Source of the DNA: Henckelia pumila
Taxonomy: Eukaryota; Streptophyta; Magnoliopsida; Lamiales; Gesneriaceae
Reading direction: 5' to 3'
Assembly (NCBI RefSeq): GCF_033568475.1
Contig: NC_133120.1
Span: 55,663,499 to 55,727,498, forward strand
Length of the DNA stretch: 64,000 nt
Position numbers and translations under genes: made by a program. Of the stretch, positions 36,101-45,837 are shown in pieces; position 1 is the stretch's first letter; each line of letters opens with the position of its first letter. The notes below the pieces were generated by a model. The model had not been told where the DNA came from, searched no databases, and worked only from the letters and a program-made list of their open reading frames with translations.

Positions 36101-36171
36101 AATCATGCTGACTCGATCTACCCAGCTCACTCTAGTTCAAACCAAGATCTTATCGCTCTAATACCACTTAA
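33105..36171 (-). pseudogene. Element A3 decayed gag-pol
   Basis: Recognisable pieces, right to left: gag capsid start and zinc knuckle 35780-35256, with about 80 residues of capsid missing between FKAEF and RGKQF; nucleocapsid-protease linker 35162-34947 (VHSFQPPQ); protease-RT linker 34853-34671 (TKYRATEECF); RT scraps 34565-34293; RNase H-IN spacer near 33620-33540 ([10 protein letters not shown]); and the chromodomain-like tail at about 33200-33420. The integrase catalytic core has no counterpart. The CAA Gln codon near 35426 matches the position of A1's TAG. Confidence 0.85.
36155..36167 (-). other. Element A3 primer-binding site (tRNA-iMet type)
   Basis: Window strand reads GCTCTAATACCA; in element sense TGGTATTAGAGC, one transition from the consensus, 5 bases inside the 5' LTR end. 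Confidence 0.85.
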
Positions 36172-38121
36172 TGTGAGACCTTGATTCTAAACATCTAATC
36201 TCGGATTTAACAACAATAGAGCATACAAGATCCAAGATTAAAAGCAAATAAAGTTTTTTTTTAAAAAAGGGTTCCGCGCTCGGGCGGTAGAAAACTAGCT
36301 CTCGGGCGCGGACAAAACAGCAGCCCTGCTGCTTTGCTCAAAAGGGGGTGCGCTCGGTCTGCTAAAAACTGCAGATCAGGCGCCCCCTACACCAGAACAA
36401 AAAAACATAAATCAACTTGCCAACTCAAACCAATATCCATTCCAAAAATAACAAGATTCATAATACATGCAACGACAACATTCAATCCGCAATATTTGAA
36501 TATCAGAAACTACAAACATCAACCAAGTTCGAGTCCTAAACATGCGTCAAATATAAACTAGATTGGCATGCTGATTCGACTTCTAAACCGAGTCTCACTT
36601 CTATCCCTTGACCTCGAAGCTAACCAAGCCTCCTCTGACTTGAACCTTCCTCATCTTTTTCCATGTACACATACAAAACAAAGTAACAGCCTGATAACTC
36701 CGGTGAAAATGATATTCCCAGTAAAATCAACATAACATGCAATACAAGTAATATATCAATAGCATGATATACAGATAACATATTCAATGTTAATACAAAT
36801 GAAATGCATGTCTTTAAAACAGGGATATCAACTTTGATAATCAAAGAATTGCTGCTCTGCTTTTGGGATCCCGAGGATGAGATCACGTAAACAACTCACC
36901 GACTCTCTCGATCAAGGTGGTGCTACGTATCTCCATCCTCTAGACTTTTGTGCAACTATAAGGAGTATGCTGACACTAGGCGAACCTCTATGCCTAGGCC
37001 ACTCGCTTAAAGCCCCCAAAACGTCTAACATAAAAGGGCCGTTCTGCCCGCTGAAATCAAGAATTTGGCTCAAGATGAATGCATTAGAAAACATAAAGCA
37101 TTAAATCATATAACAAAAGCTCAAAATACAAAATACATGTTCCACATTCTAGAACAAGTATTGATGCAAGTATGTGATTTAAGGGAAACTCAAGAACCAA
37201 CTGTCTCGGGTGTGCTATCCCGCTAAAACGATGTCTGCTTGTACCTTTTGATTCGAGTAGCTTCAACTCTGGACAAGCTACAATAAGAGGTTAATCAAAA
37301 TCTATACAACCTAAAACAACAACAAACGCTCAAGGTAAACTCTTTACCGCTCTTCGTCTAACTCTTCGACGATTGATTTCTGCTAACTCTGGGCTCAACA
37401 GACTTCAAACGAATCTGTACGGAGGAAAAAGAAGATCAACAACGAAAAAATCCAATAGACAAAGTTCAACAACTCAAACAATTCAAAAATCCCAAATTCC
37501 AAACCGGCGGCATAACGGCTATAAACTGATCAAACCGGAAACACAGACAGCAGTACAGCATTGAAAACAACTCAAAGCAATGCTAAAACAACAATAACAA
37601 TCCGGATCCAACAAATAACAAAACCTCCATTTTTGAATTATGCTTCCGAAAATCAAAACAAATCCGAACGACGCTCTGTTTCAAAATCGACTGAGAATAA
37701 CCGATAAGAACTATCTCAAGAACGACATAACCGAAACTCAATCGATTCTAACAACACCCGAAAATAGAAGTATAACTGATTGGAGGAATACTTAAGATAA
37801 AACGAAGCTCTCGCTGCTGTGATTGTTAATCTGGCTTCAGAAATAAATTCTAACGGACGGATCGACCGTAAACTAAAATATGAAAGCTTGAAATGGGAAA
37901 GGGGCGTCTTCAATGGAGGGATAACGAGATGGGGAAGAAGATGGTGTGAAAAAGACGTCAAACCAAGCTATAAATATCTAACAAACTCCATATTTGCATT
38001 TTAGTCCCTGAAATTTCCAAAAATTGCAAAATAGACCCTAATCAAAATCGAGTCGGCTCTTGAACTCTGTAATCTCCGATTATCTCAAATAACTCAATTA
38101 AGATAAATTCTGGCCGTTACA
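36172..38121 (-). mobile_element. Element A3 5' LTR
   Basis: TGTGAGACC...GCCGTTACA in window orientation, colinear with 31154-33104. Hairpin modules are near 36274-36311 and 36350-36383, and AACCGGCGGCATAACGGC lies at about 37500-37518. Confidence 0.9.
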
Positions 38122-38231
38122 CAGTCCCTGCTCAATTTTCAAACTTCAATTCAGTCCTTAAATTTATCAAACATGGAATTTAAATCCAAAATTCCGTAAG
38201 TTTTCAAATTAGATATTTTTTGGGCATTACA

Positions 38232-38353
38232 GTTATATCCTGCTAAACCCCAAAAGCTATGAATCTATGAAGCTGTCGTGGGACGCAACCAATTCAATAT
38301 ATCTTTGGTCTTACTCGAGTCCACTAATACACCCTCCCTAGAAATAATATGAC
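38232..38353 (-). pseudogene. Element E RT remnant, right part
   Basis: Minus-strand codons encode HIISREGVLVDSSK...ILNWLRPTT...GLAGY, the RT-to-RNase H connection immediately upstream of 29131. The element breaks off at about 38353 in the middle of RT and is followed directly by kinase coding sequence on the other strand. The upstream half of E is missing. Confidence 0.8.
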
Positions 38354-38460
38354 TATCCAGGTCACTTGACTCTGAAATGTGACGTGTTCGGCTTCGGGGC
38401 TGTTTTGCTACAACTACTATCTGGGCGTGACTCTTTTGATCTAATTATGAATGGTAAAAG
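38354..38460 (+). pseudogene. Receptor-like cytoplasmic kinase exon, upstream half (interrupted)
   Basis: Plus-strand codons in the frame of 38381 read YPGHLTLKCDVFGFG and AVLLQLLSGR, kinase subdomain IX with the invariant Asp of the D-x-F/Y-x-F-G motif, followed by a short linker to GGT AAA AG at 38460. There the copia element G is inserted (TSD AAAAG, 38456-38460). The exon continues in the same frame at 56754. Upstream it abuts truncated element E, so subdomains I-VIII are not present here. The gene is a pseudogene in this haplotype, or its 5' half lies beyond the window and is separated by the whole TE cluster. Confidence 0.85.
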
Positions 38461-40323
38461 TGTTGGAATATGTTCTCGGATCCGTAGATATGATACCCAA
38501 GGCAGCGGAAGGTTTAAAATTTTTATTTTTTGATCTGGAACGATTCCAGATCGTGGGTATCAAATCCTTACGATTAAAACAGATAAGTAAAATAAAATAA
38601 CAATTAAATTTTACCTCTCAAGTCTCAACTTGAGGTTATGGACTCCAATAGATAAAATCTGCTCTTCTTGTATATCCCAGGAACTGATGACTCGATCGAT
38701 CAACTCCTGAATCAGGTCCACGAACAGAATTTTAAAACCCTCTGACAGACTGCACTAGAAAGTCTATCAGAAGTTTCTACGAAGAGAATTAACAGATCTG
38801 ATCTGTTAAACCAGACTGCAATTTTCGAAAATTGCAGACTGGAATTTTCGAACACAGAGGAGGAAGGGGGCGGCCGAAAACCCTAGGGAGAGAGCTTTCT
38901 AGGTTTCGAAAATTATGAATGTTTTTTTTTAATTTTTGTACTGCAATAACGTATTTATAACATGGGCTGCTAACAGCTTAGGGCCCCCATTAGTCGTAAG
39001 TTCAAGACTGACAAGCAAAGCCCGCATGTTCAGAAATTAATATATAATTCATCGTGACTCAAATTGATAAACCATATTTTACGAATGTGTACAGAAACCT
39101 TTTCTGCACATTTTAAAATCAAAATAAATTTTCTGAATCCGAATTCAGTGGTTTCCAAAAATGGCATCCATATGTCATTTTAAGAAATCTCACTCCCTCT
39201 ACTCATCAATAAGAAGTCCTACTTCTCATTCGCTAAATTTAACTCATTATATTTAATTATCTCAATGGGGATTAGAAATCTATTACTTGTGTAACCCTCA
39301 ATGGTTCAGCGATACAGCTAGTCGTGGGCCCACAATTCCTTTGTGACTCGGAACAACAATTTCCGACTTGCCCATCGAATCATGGTAAGAGCACCTAGAA
39401 ACATCGCCCCATGATTCCCTAGGTATCACTGATAGTGCCTGCAAGAACTAGTGGGTTTTGGTTAGCGTACAGTACGGTCCCTTCATCCATATATCCCAAT
39501 CGAATCAATAACCATTGATATATCGAGAGTCGTTCGAGATTTGATAATTATGCAATGCATCTTGGAGATCAAATAGTGACATCGCATGTGCAACTAGGAA
39601 ACCAAGTAACCTAAAACACATCATGTACTCTGGCCAGAGATTTGTCACAATAATATCTCCTCAGATCGCATCGGATATCCACACTCGCAAGCGTGTGGTG
39701 AATCCTTGACAACAAAGCATTGACTCCTATATGTGTTGTAACTGTACCCAATCTCGACACCTGATGACCCTCATAGAGTCGGTAAACGAGTCAAAGTACA
39801 TTACTAGCATATAGAGTCTCCATGATGTTTCAAGTAGTAAGGACTAATGATGTACAACCAAAATCACGGACTTTTCCACTCAATTAGTGAAAACCACTTG
39901 GAAAGTTCGAATAGGGTAGTTCGATCATTCATCCATTGAATATCCATTTGCATGCTTCGAAAATCTCTATGTTCCATACCAATGAAACTTGGTACTCGGC
40001 ATCGCAAATGCTAGTCTCAATCTTCAGCTATCCTTATCCTTATTGCGGACGGCTCAATTGACTAGGAAGTGGTTTAGAATATACAGTGATTACAAAATGT
40101 GTTTCATGATAGTCGTCCATATCCACTATCACATCTTGCATGCACTTTAGTATATTCAAGGTCTTTATCTAAACATCGTATATCACGTCACAACATAACA
40201 ATATGATAAAAGATAAAGAAAATGCCAATATAAAGTGTAAATTATATTAAACAAAGATTGTTTACAAATAGAGTCATAAAGGCCCTTAGCCACAAGTTGG
40301 CTAACAAGGCACCCACTCTTTCA
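38461..40323 (-). mobile_element. Element G 3' LTR
   Basis: 1,863 bp. A TATA box in element sense (window TATTTATA at 38952-38959) precedes the transcribed region. The polypurine tract lies just beyond at about 40324-40340 (element sense TAGGGCAAGTGGGAGAT). Confidence 0.92.
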
Positions 40324-40337
40324 ATCTCCCACTTGCC

Positions 40338-41645
40338 CTAAAGCCAACTAATCATACTACGTAGTCCCATTGCTTCGCGATGTTTGTCAAATAATGGTCC
40401 TGGCAAGGGCTTAGTAAGTGGATCAGCGATATTGTCTGCAGAGGCCACTCTCTCTACAGTAATGTCTCCTCTTTCCACGATCTCCCAGATGATTTGGTAT
40501 TTCCTCAGTAGGTGTTTGGATCTTTGATGAGACCTTGGTTCCTTTGCCTGAGCAACGAAACCAGTGTTGTCACAGTACACCGGGACTGGACCAACAGCTT
40601 CAGGAATGACCCCCAACTCTTGGACGAAATTCCTCATCCAAACGGCCTCTTTAGCAGCAGCTGATGCTGCAATGTACTATGCCTCAGTGGTGGAATCCGC
40701 TGTGGTGTCCTACTTGGAACTCTTCCAAAAGACAGCACCGCCATTGAGCATGAATACAAATCTAGAGGTTGATTTCGAGTCATCCACATCGCTTTGGAAG
40801 CTAGAGTCGGTATAGCCTTCCAATTTCAATTCTCTTCCCCCATAAACCATGAATATATTCTTAGTCCTTCTCAAGTACTTAAGAATATCCTTCACAGCTT
40901 TCCAATGCATTTGACAGGGGTTGGCCTGATATCTGCTCGTGACACTCAGAGCAAAGGCTACATCCGGTCTGGTAGATATCATCCCATACATGATACTACC
41001 TATAGCTGACGCATATGGTATGTGTGTCATTTTCTCTATCTCTTCGTCAGTCTTGGGAGACATTGACTTGGATAGAGAAACTCCATGACACATAGGTAGA
41101 TGTCCTCTCTTGGACTCATCCATAGAGAATCTCTTCAATATGGTGTCGATGTAGGTCGCTTGTGTGAGTCCTATCATTCTCTTAGATCTATCTCTATAGA
41201 TCTGTATTCCTAGAATATAGGACGCCTCACCCATGTCCTTTATCAAAAATCTACTTGATAATCATATCTTTGTTGACTGCAACATCCCTACAACATTCCC
41301 AATGAGTAGGATGTCGTCAACATAAAGCACTAAGAATGTCACAACATCCTTAACTACTTTCTTGTACACGCACGGTTCCTCCGGGTTCTTGATGAAACCA
41401 AAGTCTTTTATTGTTTCATCAAATTTCTGGTTCCAACTTCTTGACGCCTGTTTGAGACCATAAATTGATCTCTGAAGCTTGCATACCTTATGCTCGCTTC
41501 CCATGGATGTGAATCCCTCGGGCTGCGTCATATAGATCTCTTCCTTAATGTTTCCATTAAGGAATGCAGTCTTCACATCCATTTGACATATCTCATAGTC
41601 ATACCATGCTGCTATGACAATTAAGATTCTTATGGACTTGAACAT
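40338..41645 (-). pseudogene. Element G RT (C-terminal part) and RNase H
   Basis: 41645-41262: RT from MFKSIRIL through MDVKTAFLNG, KQASRSWNQKF and YVDDILLIG. 41246-40710 and 40637-40338: RT thumb and RNase H (YTDSSFQSDVDDSKS, YCDNTG). A frameshift near 41250, a stop in the RNase H at about 40680 and replacement of some conserved residues inactivate it. The N-terminal part of RT continues at 50569, beyond the inserted element F. Confidence 0.9.
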
Positions 41646-41650
41646 TGCGA

Positions 41651-43495
41651 TGAAAGAGTGGGTGCCCGGTGAGCCAACTTGTGGCTAAGGGCTTTGATGA
41701 CTCTTTGTATAAACAATCTTTTGTTTAATATAATTTACACTTTTATTAATGGCAATGACTTTATCTTTCTTCATATTGTTATATTGTGATATACTATTGT
41801 TGTTTTGATAAAGACCTTGAATATACTATAGTATATGTAAGATGTGGTAGAACATGGAGATTTCTATCATGAAACACATCTTATAGTCACTGTATATTCT
41901 AAACTGTTCCTAGTCGATTGAGCCGTCCGATAATAAGGATAAGGATCGCTCGAGTTTGAGACTAGCATTTGCGATGCAGAGTACCACGTTTCATTGGTAA
42001 GGAACATAGAGATGTTCGAAGCATGCAAATGGATATTCATATGATGAATGATCGAACTACCCTATCCGGACTTTCCAAGTGGTTATCACTTATCGAGTGG
42101 ATATAGTCCGCGGTTTTGGTTGTACACCATTAGTCCTTACTACTTGAAACATCATTGAGACTCTATATGCTAGTACTGTGCTTTGACTCGTTTACCGACT
42201 CTATTGGGGTCATCAGGTGTCGGGATTGGGTACAGTTACGACACATATAGGAGTCGATGCTTTGTTGTCAAGGATTCACCACATACTTGCGAGTGTGGAT
42301 ATCCTATGCGATCTGAGGAGATATTAGTGTGACGAATCTCTGGCCAGAGTACATGATGTGATTTAAGAAATGGTTTCTTAGTAGCACATGCGATGTCACT
42401 ATTTGATCTTCAAGATGCATTGCATAGTTATCGAATCTCGAGCGACTCTCGATATACCAATGGTTGTTGATTCGATCGGGATATATGGATGAAGGGACCG
42501 TACTGTACGCTAACCAAAATCTATTGGTTCTTGTAGGCACTATCAGTGATACCTAGGGAATCATGGGGCGATGTTGCTAGGCGCTCATACCATGATTCGA
42601 TGGGCAAGTCGGAAATTTTTGTTCCGAGTCACAAGGAGTTGTGAGCCCACGGCTAGCTGTATCCCTGAACCATTGAGGGTCACACAGTATAATGGATTTT
42701 TAATCCCCGTTGAGATAGTTAAATTTAAAGAGTTAAATTTAATGAACAAAGAAGTTGGACTTCTTATTTAAGAGTAGAGGAGTAAGATTTCCTAAAATGA
42801 CATAGGGATGGCCATTTTTGGAAATCACTGAATTCGGATTCAGAAAAATTTATCTTGACTTTAAAAGGTGCAGAAATGGTTTCTGTGCACATTGGTGAAA
42901 TCGGTTTATCAATCGGAGTCACGATGAATTTTATATTAATTTCTGAACATGCGGGCTTTGCTTGTCGGGCTTGAACTTATGACTAATGGGCCCTAAGCTA
43001 TTAGTGGCCTACATTATAAATAAGTTATTGCAGTACAAAAATTAGACACAACAGGTCACAAAATTTTCGAAAACCCTAGTTGATTTTCTATAAGGTGGCC
43101 GCCCCCTCTCCCTCTCTACTCGAGAAAAATCCAGCCTGTGATTTTGAATTACAGTCTGGTTTAACGGATCAAATTCGTTAATCTCTTCGTAGAAACTTCT
43201 GATAGATTTTCTAGTGCAATCTATCAGAGGGATTAAATATCCGTTCGTGGACCTGATTGAAGAACAGTTCGTCCATCAGTTCCAGGGATATACAACAAGA
43301 GCAGAGAAATCTGTTGGTGTCCAAAATCTCGATTCGAGATTAAAGGTAAAAATTTTATAATCGTTATTTAATTTTTACACACACAATTTAATCGTAAGGT
43401 TGATACCTATTATGGAATCGTTCCATACAAAAATTTTAAACTTCCGCTGCACCGGGTATCAATCCTAATTGATCTGATCGTCGGGTTATCCAACA
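41651..43495 (+). mobile_element. Element F 5' LTR
   Basis: TGAAAGAGTGGGTGCCC...GGGTTATCCAACA. TATA box TATAAATA at 43015-43022. Same length as the 3' LTR. Confidence 0.96.
43015..43022 (+). promoter_or_regulatory. TATA box of element F 5' LTR
   Basis: TATAAATA in the LTR, followed about 30 bases on by the likely start of R. It is conserved in all four LTRs of this family (43015, 50083, and on the minus strand 38952-38959 and 55383-55390). Confidence 0.7.
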
Positions 43496-43496
43496 G

Positions 43497-43509
43497 TGGT
43501 ATCAGAGCC
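43497..43509 (+). other. Element F primer-binding site (tRNA-iMet)
   Basis: TGGTATCAGAGCC, one base after the LTR end. Confidence 0.95.
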
Positions 43510-43611
43510 AGGTTGCCCAGATCAAGAGATTAAATTAATCGATTGTACAAAAATTTTTGAGCCTCGGTTTTTGAAACAAAATAAATATTTAAAAAAAAAA
43601 AAAAAATTCCG

Positions 43612-43770
43612 GGCAAAAACCCGGGCAGCGATTGGATCGCTGCCCGGGAGGGGCAGCGATGTGATCGCTGCCCAGGGCAGCGATCGTCGCTGCCCTAGGG
43701 GCAGCCGGGCTGCCCGGCCCGAGCCCTACGGGGCGCGGGCAGCCCGGGAAAGTCCGGGGCGGCCCGCGGA
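43612..43770 (+). repeat. GC-rich palindrome array in the F leader
   Basis: Three successive perfect hairpins built from GGGCAGCGAT and ATCGCTGCCC with spacers TGG, GTG or overlapping, followed by GC-rich stems around GGGCAGCC/GGCTGCCC. G has a corresponding but diverged block at about 54690-54790. Confidence 0.85.
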
Positions 43771-43984
43771 AAAATTAAATTTTAATTTTTAAATTAAATT
43801 TTAATATGTTAAAATTCTATTTTTGGTCCGATCGAAAATCGTTTTTGATTGGTCCACGAGGCGTCGGATCGAATTGTTCGAGTCCGAAAATTTTAAAATT
43901 GATTTTTGGATAAATTTGAATTTTTGGAAAATTTTAATATTTTATCCTTTAATTGAATTTTGAAATTAATTATTTTTGGTACAA

Positions 43985-44135
43985 TTGATGATAAGATATG
44001 ATCTTATGGATATATTGAGTAAAATATGATTTTATGTATAAAATTGGATTTTATAGATAAAATATGATTTTATTTGATAAAAGATAAAATATGATTTTTT
44101 ATGTAAAATAAGATTTTATGTATGAAATATGATTT
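43985..44135 (+). repeat. AT-rich near-palindromic tandem array in the F leader
   Basis: Units of AAAATATGATTTTAT (itself close to a palindrome) recur about six or seven times at irregular 15-25 bp spacing. The G leader has the reverse-complement unit ATAAAATCATATTTTAT about four times at 54350-54445. Confidence 0.8.
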
Positions 44136-44819
44136 TATCCTTTTAAATTTAAATTGCCATTGCATGTTATCCAATAAATTAATTTTGAATTAAATGTTAT
44201 TGGATAAGGATGATCGATTGCCATGACCAATTTTGTAGGTGTATGTTAGGAATTTACATTTGTTTTATTGTTGTTGGTTTTATTAATGGGTCTGGTTTAT
44301 GGTCCAAATATGAATGTCATATGTAATAAAAGTGGGCTTGGTTTATGGCCCGTTTCCACCCCTTAAAAATGTATCTCCTACTTGTCATTGTTATTTATTG
44401 TAAATACATTAGATTTAGTGGGAGATGAAGATTTGAAGACGGAGGTGGGCCCAGCAGACAATAAAGACGGAAAAAATGTAAATTGGAAGCACAATGTAAT
44501 AGGATTGCATTGCATACTGCATATTACCTAGGATTGGACTAAGACTCGTGATTGGCAACCACGGGTCGATTAGAAATGGAATCGATCATCCTATATAATA
44601 TGTGATATTATTGTTGTATGCATGTTTTAGACAAAATTGTGTGAATCCGGCAAGCATACAAAATTTTAAAAATGATGAGACAAATTTTCAAAATTAAAAT
44701 CCTTCATTTTAAATATGATTTAAAATTGATATCAAGATAAATAAAGGAAATTTAAATTTGTTTAAATGTTCCTACCTTCCATCAACGATCAATGTATGAG
44801 ATGCTACCCGCGGATACGG

Positions 44820-45100
44820 TCCGGCTCATATTATTGGGGGCCCGTTCGTCGGAAAGCTGTACATTGGATCGACACATGTTGTAAGTTGGGTGGAACTCCC
44901 ATGGGATCGGCTCATATTATTGGGGGATCCACATGGCGACCGTCCATCACAACTTAATATTGATGGGTCATCTTGACATGTCACAATAAACGGCGTCATA
45001 TTATTGGGCCCTTATTGGACATGAGGTAAAAACGTGGAGGTTGCTTTGGAAGCAATTGGGCTCTACCTTTTGAAAATTATGGTTGGCTGATATTATTCGG
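44820..45100 (+). repeat. Phased CTCATATTATTGGG motif in the F leader
   Basis: Strong copies start near 44823, 44909 and 44995 and a diverged copy near 45087, 86-92 bp apart, with a weaker copy (TTAATATTGATGGG) half-way near 44953. G shows the reverse complement at about 53362, 53453, 53536 and 53626. Confidence 0.75.
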
Positions 45101-45290
45101 GACCATAGTTTGTCAATTGGACTCCATGTTCTCACTAAGGAAAATAGTTTCCCGTTTTCACTAGAGGGTAGTGAAATCGTTAAAATAGTGAGAGTGAGAT
45201 TCATAAAATAAATTTCGCCTATTTTATGTCTTAGTAAATTAATTAAACAATCATCGATAATTGTCTGTTTCATCTCAGTATATCATTATG

Positions 45291-45610
45291 ATGAATCTTC
45301 ATAATCCACATGTCTCAATTCTCCAACAAAACAAACATACTGGCGCAAACAATACAGAATGATTCCATAAGTTAAGATTGTCCTAAGTTCGGAAAAGATT
45401 TTCTAAGTGTTAGAAAAGGCTTCTCCGAAAACAGCCCTGGCTGATGTAACTACCGAAAGGTTGGCCGAACTAGAGAAATGGTTGGACCATGATCTCAAGG
45501 CCAAATGTTACATGCAAAATTGGACAAGTCTAAACAAGTTTGCCATCACTGCAAGAAACCCGGTCATTGGAAACGTAACTGCAAGGAATACCTCGAGCAG
45601 TTGCGAACTG
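45291..45610 (+). pseudogene. Element F gag remnant
   Basis: The ATG at 45291 matches the start of G's gag, but TGG of the conserved TEW codon has become TGA at 45360-45362. The frame shifts, and after KCYMQ (about 45515) most of the capsid present in G (about 550 bp) is missing; sequence resumes at the basic linker before the zinc knuckle (CHHCKKPGHWKRNC, 45548-45590). No functional capsid protein can be made. Confidence 0.88.
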
Positions 45611-45837
45611 CGAAGGGTATGTTCTATATTGAAATAAATGTTTCACTTAACACTACTTCTTGGGTATTGGATACCGGATGTGGATCTCATATTTGCAATG
45701 AGTTGCAAATGATGACAAGAAGTAATAGGCTATGGATGGGTGAGACCCAGCTGAGGCTCAGAAATGGTTCTAGAGTTGAAACCAAAGTTGTGGGAGACGT
45801 TTATTTAATTTGCAGAACGGTTTTAAGTTACTTTTGA
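45548..45837 (+). pseudogene. Element F zinc knuckle and protease segment
   Basis: Encodes the CCHC knuckle and the protease segment WVLDTGCGSHICN with the catalytic Asp-Thr-Gly. A one-base deletion near 45808 (TTT where G has TTTT) shifts the frame so that the protease and the downstream integrase/RT frame are not continuous. Confidence 0.85.

Larger units (their letters stand above)
31154..38121 (-). mobile_element. Element A3: older A-family gypsy element, internally deleted
   Basis: LTRs 31154-33104 and 36172-38121 (both ~1.95 kb), perfect TSD CAGTC (31149-31153 and 38122-38126), and an internal region of only 3.07 kb against 4.97 kb in A1. The LTRs differ far more than those of A1, so A3 is older. 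Coding regions are decayed and the integrase core is deleted. It is inserted in solo LTR D. Confidence 0.92.
29132..38231 (-). mobile_element. Solo LTR D, interrupted by element A3
   Basis: LTR pieces 29132-31153 and 38127-38231 (about 2.1 kb together), starting TGTGGAGACC and ending GGGCATTACA in window orientation. Flanks are GTAAT (29127-29131) and GTTAT (38232-38236), a 5-bp TSD with one mismatch. No internal region remains, so the element collapsed by LTR-LTR recombination. D shares with A the overall layout (T tract at about 29179, GC-rich block 29270-29395, AACCGACGGCATAACGGC at about 30600) but little primary sequence. Confidence 0.8.
43510..45290 (+). other. Element F long untranslated leader with three repeat blocks
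   Basis: About 1.8 kb without coding signal. Block 1 (43612-43770) is GC-rich with stacked palindromes such as GGGCAGCGAT-x3-ATCGCTGCCC. Block 2 (about 43985-44135) is an array of near-palindromic AAAATATGATTTTAT units. Block 3 (about 44820-45100) has a phased CTCATATTATTGGG motif. The leader of G (53199-54869) has the same three blocks in the same order, so the layout is a family property and probably functional in the RNA; function is inference. Confidence 0.8.
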
